Part shown: positions 1-6,181 of the stretch, piece after piece
Position numbering within the stretch: the stretch's first letter is position 1
Layout: the number at the start of each line of letters is the position of its first letter
Origin: Pseudomonadota bacterium
Lineage (GTDB): Bacteria > Pseudomonadota > Alphaproteobacteria > Acetobacterales > Acetobacteraceae
NCBI GenBank assembly: GCA_023390705.1
Contig: JAEWCI010000084.1
Location: forward strand, 1-6,181
DNA length: 6,181 bases
Direction: 5' to 3'
The notes under the pieces: generated by a model
What the model was told of the DNA's origin: nothing
Database searches by the model: none
Seen by the model: only the letters and a program-made list of their open reading frames with translations
Made by a program: the position numbers and the translations under genes

Positions 1-1345
1 CCGGGCATCGGGCCGCGGGGCCCGCGGGCCGCGCCGTGGCGCGCCGCGCCCAGGCCAGGTTCAGCGGGCTTTCCGGCCTGGCCGCCAGCCGTTCCGCCGC
101 CAGGGCTTCCGCCAAGCGGCGGTTGCCGCCACGAAGCGCCGCTTCCATCAGCGTCCAGGCGAAGACATCGCGCTGGGCATGGCTGCCGCCGAAGCGGTTG
201 GCCTTGCCGCGCAGCGGCAGCAGCAATTCCACCGCCGCCGCGTAGTCGCCGCGAGCGAAGGCGGCGAAGCCCCGGCAGGCCGGCAGCCCGACCTCCCGCG
301 CCATCATGGCATTGGTCCCACTGCCCTCGGCGGCGCGCGCGGCGGCGTCCAGCACCTCGCGCTGCCCGGCCTCGTCGCCGATGCCGATCATCGCCATCAT
401 CGCGTGCAGGTCGTTGAAGGCGAGGCCGGTATCCGCCACGCGGTCGCGCCAGCCCGGGGCCACCATCGCCCAGCGGTCCCCGACATCATGGTCCAGCGCA
501 TGCAGGCGCCAGAGCAGGGCCGCGCCATCCACCAGCTCCATCGCCTGGCCGAAGCCGCCCGCGGAGATCTGCTCGTCGAACAGGCGCAGCGCCGCCGCCA
601 CCTCGCCACGGTCGAGGTGGAACAGCGCCAGGTGCCACCAATTGTGGTAGGCGAACATGCTGCCCGGCGCCCAGTGTGGCGCGCTGTCGCGCAGGAAGCC
701 GGTGCCTTCCGCGCTGCGGCCGGTCATTTCCAGCACATGCGCCACGGCATGCACCGCCCAGCCATCCTGCGGGTTCTGCGCCACCGCTTCGCGCCCCGCC
801 GCCTCGGCCCTGTCGTATTCGCCGGATTCCTCCAGGCCGAAGGCATGCATGCCGAGCAGGAAGCCGTGCCCTGCCTCGCCGCGCTGCCAGTGCGGCAGGA
901 TGCGGGCGACGCGGTCGCGGATCATCTGGCTCCAACCCAGGGCGAAATCGCCGATATGGGCAAGCTGCACCGCCAGCAGGTCGCGCGGGTGCTCGATGGC
1001 GACACGGCCCCAGGCTTCCGTCGCGGCTTCGATGTCGCCCGCCGCCCAGGCCCGCAGGGCGGCGATATGGCCGCGTTCCCGCGCATTCGCCCTGGGCGCC
1101 AGGGCTTCGGCGGCGGCCAGGGAGTTGCGCATCTCCGGCAGGAAGGCGGCGTCCAGCGCGGTGGCCAGCACGCCGGCGCGGAAGGCGTGCGCCATGATGA
1201 AGTCAGGCCGCGCGGCGATCACCGCCTCGATATCGGCGATGGGGTCGGCCTGGTAGGCGTGCAGCTTCAGCGTCGCCGCTTCCAGCCCATGCAGGGCCTG
1301 CTGGTCCGTGCAGCCTACGGGGTTGCCCCATTGGTCCATGCTCAT
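1..1345 (-). CDS. TTC38-like tetratricopeptide repeat protein (3' end cut by window edge)
   Basis: The minus frame is open from the ATG at 1345 to the left edge, giving 448 visible residues. The family (human TTC38) is about 470 residues long, so only a short C-terminal piece is missing. Family landmarks recalled from human TTC38 appear in order: MIRDRVARILPHW (141-153), a GMHAFGLEE block followed by EYDRAE (165-181), DGWAVHAVAHVLEM (194-207), FAYHNWWHLALFHLDRGE (from 231), REVGLP (350-355) and GGSHAQRDVF (386-395). These lie in helical, alanine-rich TPR-type repeats. No signal peptide or membrane segment is visible, so it is probably cytoplasmic. The start at 1345 (MSMDQWG) is preferred because GGGAGA lies about 7-8 bases upstream and family similarity begins there. 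A second ATG at 1339 is possible, and the frame stays open upstream to an ATG at 1519 with no recognisable similarity. It is divergent from the tetR-type gene. Family assignment is strong; the molecular function of TTC38 proteins is unknown to me. Confidence 0.88.
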   Translation of the reverse strand, partial: MSMDQWGNPVGCTDQQALHGLEAATLKLHAYQADPIADIEAVIAARPDFIMAHAFRAGVLATALDAAFLPEMRNSLAAAEALAPRANARERGHIAALRAWAAGDIEAATEAWGRVAIEHPRDLLAVQLAHIGDFALGWSQMIRDRVARILPHWQRGEAGHGFLLGMHAFGLEESGEYDRAEAAGREAVAQNPQDGWAVHAVAHVLEMTGRSAEGTGFLRDSAPHWAPGSMFAYHNWWHLALFHLDRGEVAAALRLFDEQISAGGFGQAMELVDGAALLWRLHALDHDVGDRWAMVAPGWRDRVADTGLAFNDLHAMMAMIGIGDEAGQREVLDAAARAAEGSGTNAMMAREVGLPACRGFAAFARGDYAAAVELLLPLRGKANRFGGSHAQRDVFAWTLMEAALRGGNRRLAEALAAERLAARPESPLNLAWARRATARPAGPAARCP

Positions 1346-1550
1346 CGGTCCGTCTCCCGGTCTTTTTCCGTGCCGCCAGGGGGCGCCAGGATGGGCCAAG
1401 CATTCGCGCAAGGTGGCCGCCGCCGATAGCCGACCCGTGGTCCAGCAAGGACGGAATGGTTCCTGTTGCCATATTAATGACTTGCCCGGGAGCATCGGGG
1501 CTCGCCGAAATATCGCCATGGCGGGGCTGCACCTGTGGTACAGTCCCGCC
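1346..1550. promoter_or_regulatory. Divergent intergenic region between the TTC38-like and tetR-type genes
   Basis: This 205-bp gap separates two outward-reading genes, so both promoters should lie in it. Most of it is GC-rich with one AT-rich island around 1466-1480. TTGCCA at 1466-1471 resembles a plus-strand -35 box, but no good -10 follows at 16-18 bp. TAATAT can be read on the minus strand at 1476-1471, but it lacks a matching -35. The ribosome binding site of the TTC38-like gene (GGGAGA on the minus strand, about 1353-1358) is at the left end. The only strong signal is the palindrome at the right end, listed separately. Confidence 0.5.
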
Positions 1551-1553
1551 ATG
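1517..1553. promoter_or_regulatory. 37-bp near-perfect palindrome over the tetR-type start codon (putative operator)
   Basis: The left arm (1517-1533) and right arm (1537-1553) are inverted copies matching at 15 of 17 positions around a 3-base centre, TGT (1534-1536). The non-matching pairs are 1526/1544 (a G-T pair) and 1530/1540. The arm core is GGCGGG(G/A)CTG. The right arm ends in the start codon of the TetR-type gene and contains its candidate extended -10 box. TetR-family dimers bind palindromes of roughly this size and often repress their own gene, so an autoregulatory operator is the natural reading. That role is inferred; the symmetry is directly visible. The same site could also affect the divergent TTC38-like gene. 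Confidence 0.65.
1536..1544 (+). promoter_or_regulatory. Candidate extended -10 promoter box for the tetR-type gene
   Basis: TGG TACAGT matches an extended -10 element (TGn followed by TAnnnT), with four of six bases of TATAAT. Transcription would begin about 7 bases downstream, on or next to the ATG at 1551. That agrees with the lack of a Shine-Dalgarno sequence before this ATG. No convincing -35 box lies at the right distance, which an extended -10 promoter can tolerate. The box sits inside the palindrome, so a bound repressor would block RNA polymerase. This is inferred from sequence only. Confidence 0.4.
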
Positions 1554-2177
1554 CTCGACGATGTCGCCCCGAAGAAGGCTTCGGCGCGCGAGCGCCTGCT
1601 GGACGAGGCGGAGGCCTCGGTGCTCCGCAAGGGTTTCGCCGCGACCTCGATAGACGAGCTGATCGCCGCGGCCGGCATTTCAAAGAGCGGCTTCTTCTAC
1701 CATTTCCGCGACAAGAACGATCTGGCGAAGGCGCTGCTCGCCCGCTACATCGAGACCGACCGCCGCGTGCTGGACGAATTGTTCGCCCGCGCCGACGCGT
1801 TGAACGACGACCCGCTGCACGGCTTCCTGGTCTTCCTGAAATTCCTTGCCGAGATGCTGGAGCAGATGGCCGAGGCGCATCCCGGCTGCCTCGTCGCTTC
1901 CTACTGCTATCAGGAGCAACTGTTCAGCCACGACATCCGGGAAATGAACCGCGCGGCGCTGCTGGCCTGGCGGGAGCGCTTCGGCGCCAGGCTGGAGCGC
2001 ATCGCCGCCCGCTACCCGCCACGTGTCGAGGTGGATCTGCGGGACCTGGCCGATATGGCGACCGCCATCGTGGATGGCAGCATCACCCTGTCCAAGACGC
2101 TGCGTGACCGATCGCTGCTGCCGAAGCAGGTGATGCTGTACCGCGCCTTCGTGCGCACCATCTTCACGCCGGGATAG
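1551..2177 (+). CDS. TetR/AcrR family transcriptional regulator
   Basis: This 208-residue protein has the size and architecture of a TetR-family repressor. An N-terminal helix (about 11-28) ends in KGFAATSIDELIAAAGISKS, the typical TetR DNA-binding segment, and the recognition helix runs into GFFYHFRDKNDL (47-58). The rest is a helical ligand-binding and dimerisation domain with an HPGCLVASYCYQEQ stretch (110-123), recalling the GCL-type motif of some TetR subgroups that includes NemR-like proteins. Cys113 and Cys119 lie there and could matter for sensing, but this is speculative. The ligand cannot be told from sequence. The ATG at 1551 places the HTH at its usual distance from the N-terminus. 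An in-frame ATG at 1518 would add 11 residues, but neither has a Shine-Dalgarno sequence. A leaderless message from 1551 fits the -10 box and the palindrome. The gene is divergent from the TTC38-like gene and convergent with acnA. Confidence 0.93.
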   Translation: MLDDVAPKKASARERLLDEAEASVLRKGFAATSIDELIAAAGISKSGFFYHFRDKNDLAKALLARYIETDRRVLDELFARADALNDDPLHGFLVFLKFLAEMLEQMAEAHPGCLVASYCYQEQLFSHDIREMNRAALLAWRERFGARLERIAARYPPRVEVDLRDLADMATAIVDGSITLSKTLRDRSLLPKQVMLYRAFVRTIFTPG

Positions 2178-2183
2178 ACGAAA

Positions 2184-2211
2184 GGGGCGCGGCCCTTGCG
2201 GAGCGCGCCCC
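2184..2211. terminator. GC-rich hairpin between convergent tetR-type gene and acnA, likely bidirectional terminator
   Basis: GGGGCGCG (2184-2191) and CGCGCCCC (2204-2211) form a perfect 8-bp stem around a 12-base loop, which can pair two more bases internally. It lies 6 bases after the tetR-type stop and 27 bases past the acnA stop. Read from acnA, the stem is followed by TTTCGTC, a short U-rich tail. Read from the tetR-type gene, only GTTC follows. It therefore looks better as the acnA terminator and weaker for the other gene. Confidence 0.65.
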
Positions 2212-2238
2212 GTTCAACTGACTGGCCTGAGGCTTGAG

Positions 2239-4947
<2,709 letters not shown>

Positions 4948-4957
4948 GGTCCGAAAA

Positions 4958-4966
4958 CCCTCTCCC
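4958..4966 (-). promoter_or_regulatory. acnA ribosome binding site
   Basis: On the acnA strand this reads GGGAGAGGG, a purine-rich Shine-Dalgarno tract ending 10 bases before the ATG at 4947 and 16 bases before the ATG at 4941. The spacing favours 4947 as the start. Confidence 0.6.
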
Positions 4967-4970
4967 ACGC

Positions 4971-4989
4971 CGCGCCCGCCCCGGGCGCG
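4971..4989 (-). promoter_or_regulatory. Stable hairpin in the acnA leader, just upstream of its ribosome binding site
   Basis: CGCGCCCG (4971-4978) and CGGGCGCG (4982-4989) pair perfectly in an 8-bp all-GC stem with a 3-base loop. The hairpin ends four bases from the acnA Shine-Dalgarno tract, within what should be the 5' untranslated region. If transcription starts near 4994, as the promoter candidate suggests, it would sit close to the 5' end of the message. It could stabilise the mRNA or affect ribosome access. Chance symmetry in such GC-rich DNA is also possible. Confidence 0.4.
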
Positions 4990-5000
4990 CACTGGCCCGG

Positions 5001-5029
5001 CTTTAAGCACTTGTTGGCCGCAGGGTCCA
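5001..5029 (-). promoter_or_regulatory. Candidate acnA promoter (weak)
   Basis: On the minus strand a TGGACC hexamer (5029-5024; four of six match TTGACA) is followed after 17 bases by TTAAAG (5006-5001), preceded by TGC as in an extended -10. This AT-containing patch stands out in an otherwise GC-rich 120-bp gap. The -10 match is poor (three of six), so the assignment is tentative. No convincing plus-strand promoter for ccmA was found in the same gap. Confidence 0.3.
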
Positions 5030-5067
5030 CGGGGCGGCTCGGCTATGGCTGCGATAGCGATTTGAGA

Positions 5068-5658
5068 ATGCTGGAAGCCCAGGACCTGGCCTGCCGGCGT
5101 GGCGAGAGGGTGGTCTTCGCCGGACTCTCCTTCGCCCTGGCGCCGGGCGAGGCATTGCTGCTGACCGGCGCCAATGGCGCGGGCAAGTCCAGCCTGCTGC
5201 GGCTGCTGGCCGGGCTGCTGGCCCCGGCCGAGGGCAGGCTGCTCTGGCAGGGGGAGGACGCGCTGGCCGACCGCGCCGCCCATGCGGGCCGGCTGCGTTA
5301 CGTGGCGCATGGCGATGCGCTGAAGCCGGCCCTGACGGCGCGGGAGAATCTGCTGTTCTTCTCCCGGCTCTGGGGCGGGGATGTGACGGCGGCGCTGGAG
5401 GCGCTGAACCTGCTGCCGCTGGCCGAATTGCCGGCGCGGGTGCTGTCCTCCGGCCAGAAGCGCCGGCTGGCCCTGGCGCGGCTGGCCCTGGGCACGGCCC
5501 CGCTCTGGCTGCTGGACGAGCCGACGGTGGGGGTGGATGCGGCATCCGTCCTGCTGCTCGGGCGGATGCTGGCATCGCACCGGGAGGCGGGCGGCATGGT
5601 GGTGGCGGCAACCCATCTGCCGCTGCCCCTGCCGGATGCGCGGGAACTGCGGTTGTGA
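5068..5658 (+). CDS. ccmA: Cytochrome c maturation ABC transporter ATP-binding protein CcmA
   Basis: This 196-residue ATPase is the cytoplasmic motor of the CcmABCD complex, which releases heme-loaded CcmE for cytochrome c assembly in the periplasm. ABC motifs appear in order: Walker A GANGAGKSS (34-42), signature LSSGQKRRLALARL (126-139), Walker B with catalytic glutamate LWLLDEPTVGVD (Asp150, Glu151, D-loop Asp157) and the H-loop His183 in ATHLPLP. The length is close to the usual 200 or so residues. YVAHGDALKPALTARENL (from 78) is the characteristic CcmA segment around the Q-loop; Gly82 sits where ABC ATPases normally carry glutamine. The frame is open far upstream, but that part is antisense to acnA, and CcmA similarity starts at MLEAQDLACRRG. 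No clear Shine-Dalgarno precedes the ATG. ccmB follows after 37 bases, and the identity of that neighbour supports ccmA over other small ABC ATPases. Confidence 0.96.
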   Translation: MLEAQDLACRRGERVVFAGLSFALAPGEALLLTGANGAGKSSLLRLLAGLLAPAEGRLLWQGEDALADRAAHAGRLRYVAHGDALKPALTARENLLFFSRLWGGDVTAALEALNLLPLAELPARVLSSGQKRRLALARLALGTAPLWLLDEPTVGVDAASVLLLGRMLASHREAGGMVVAATHLPLPLPDARELRL

Positions 5659-5673
5659 AGGGCTTGCCTGCAC

Positions 5674-5687
5674 CGCCGGCACCGGCG
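5674..5687 (+). other. Small hairpin in the ccmA-ccmB gap
   Basis: CGCCG (5674-5678) and CGGCG (5683-5687) form a 5-bp stem with a 4-base loop, 8 bases before the ccmB ATG. It occupies the place where a Shine-Dalgarno sequence would be expected, and none is visible. It could influence ccmB translation, but a short GC stem is common by chance in this DNA. Confidence 0.25.
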
Positions 5688-5695
5688 ACCGCGCC

Positions 5696-6181
5696 ATGAG
5701 GGGGGTTCGTGCGCTGCTGGCGCGGGAGCTGCGACTCGCGCTGCGTCATCCCGCCGACAGCCTGGCGGCGGTTCTGTTCTTTGTCCTGGTGGCGGCCCTG
5801 TTCCCCTTTGGCATCGGCCCCTCGCCGGAAGCCCTGGCGCGGCTGGCGCCCGGCGCGCTGCTGGCGGCCGCGCTGCTGGCGGCGCTGCTGCCACTGGACC
5901 GGCTGTTCGGCGCCGATGCCGAGGATGGCAGCCTGGACCAGCTCCTGCTTTCCGGGCTTTCGCCGGCGGCGGTGGCGGCGGCCAAGGCACTGGCGCACTG
6001 GCTGACCACCGGACTGCCGCTGCTGCTGGCCACCCCGGTGGCGGCGGCGCTGCTGAACCTGCCGGTGGCGGCCTGGCCGGTGGCCATGGCGGTGCTGGGG
6101 ATGGCGGCCGGCTTCCTTTCCCTGCTCGGCACCGCCGGGGCGGCGCTGACGCTGGGGGCGCGGCGCGGCGGCGTGCTGCTG
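5696..6181 (+). CDS. ccmB: Heme exporter / cytochrome c maturation permease CcmB (3' end cut by window edge)
   Basis: The first 162 codons are present with the frame open to the right edge; the family is about 220 residues long. CcmB is the inner-membrane permease subunit that pairs with CcmA in the heme-handling ABC complex. The sequence follows E. coli CcmB closely as I recall it: RELRLALRHPAD (10-21), LFPFGIGPSPEALARLAPG (35-53), DRLFGADAEDGSLDQLLLS (68-86), AKALAHWLTTGLPLL (96-110) and LTLGARRGGVLL at the cut end. Hydrophobic segments are visible at about 22-41, 50-67, 103-120, and 124-153, the last of these possibly two helices. ATG 5696 is the only plausible start: it aligns with the E. 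coli N-terminus and no alternative in-frame start lies between the ccmA stop and it. No good Shine-Dalgarno is seen, so translation may depend on coupling to ccmA. The operon should continue to the right. Confidence 0.95.
   Translation, partial: MRGVRALLARELRLALRHPADSLAAVLFFVLVAALFPFGIGPSPEALARLAPGALLAAALLAALLPLDRLFGADAEDGSLDQLLLSGLSPAAVAAAKALAHWLTTGLPLLLATPVAAALLNLPVAAWPVAMAVLGMAAGFLSLLGTAGAALTLGARRGGVLL

Noticed and set aside
19..30. 12-bp perfect palindrome GGCCCGCGGGCC at the left edge, as a terminator or site
   Set aside because: It lies inside the still-open TTC38-like frame in a stretch made almost wholly of G and C, where such symmetry is common, and it has no U-rich tail.
179..1429. 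416-codon plus-strand open frame across the TTC38-like gene
   Set aside because: It is exactly antisense, codon for codon, to the TTC38-like gene. Its His/Arg/Gly/Gln-rich composition is typical of a shadow frame in GC-rich DNA, and it matches no family I know.
1466..1480. TTGCCA and TAATAT in the AT-rich island as a full promoter
   Set aside because: The plus-strand -35-like hexamer has no -10 at proper spacing, and the minus-strand -10-like hexamer has no -35. It may still be a weak promoter but is not supported as a discrete feature.
5042..5058. GCTAT/ATAGC inverted repeat before ccmA as an operator
   Set aside because: The arms are only 5 bp with a 7-base spacer and do not extend further, which is too weak to call without conservation data.
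5045..5065. Tiny open frame (MAAIAI) ending three bases before the ccmA ATG, suggesting a leader peptide
   Set aside because: It has six codons, no ribosome binding site and no run of regulatory codons. A frame this short is expected by chance.
4948..5697. 250-codon upstream extension of the acnA frame
   Set aside because: It is antisense to ccmA, Gln/Arg/Pro-rich and unlike any aconitase N-terminus. A ribosome binding site and family similarity fix the start at about 4947.

Overview
This window looks like ordinary chromosome from a very GC-rich alphaproteobacterium. The most likely home is Acetobacteraceae/Rhodospirillales (for example a Roseomonas-like bacterium). That placement is inferred from base composition, the character of the aconitase and the aconitase/ccm neighbourhood, not from a database search. 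No insertion sequence, phage gene, CRISPR array, tRNA or rRNA was seen.

Layout, left to right. (1) 1-1345, minus strand: most of a tetratricopeptide-repeat protein of the TTC38 family, running off the left edge just before its expected end. (2) 1346-1550: a divergent intergenic region, with a 37-bp near-perfect palindrome at its right end that reaches into the next start codon. (3) 1551-2177, plus strand: a TetR/AcrR-type repressor, probably translated from a leaderless or nearly leaderless mRNA and probably controlling itself through the palindrome. (4) 2178-2238: a short convergent gap holding a GC-rich hairpin that can serve as a shared terminator. (5) 2239-4947, minus strand: a complete aconitate hydratase (acnA) with all three iron-sulfur cysteines. 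(6) 4948-5067: a 120-bp divergent region with a stable hairpin in the acnA leader and a weak acnA promoter candidate. (7) 5068-5658, plus strand: ccmA, the ATPase of the cytochrome c maturation ABC transporter. (8) 5696-6181, plus strand: the first 162 codons of ccmB, its membrane partner, cut by the right edge.

How the genes relate. ccmA and ccmB start a cytochrome c biogenesis operon that should continue to the right (ccmC, ccmD and others are expected but not visible). acnA supplies the TCA cycle step from citrate to isocitrate. The acnA/ccm pair links two iron-dependent parts of respiratory metabolism, an Fe-S enzyme and heme handling, on either side of one short promoter region. The TetR gene and the TTC38-like gene form a separate divergent pair; the TTC38-like gene is a possible but unproven target of the repressor. 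I found no convincing new multi-gene system. The least explained items are the start-codon palindrome of the tetR gene and the TTC38-like protein, whose family has no settled biochemical function that I know of.
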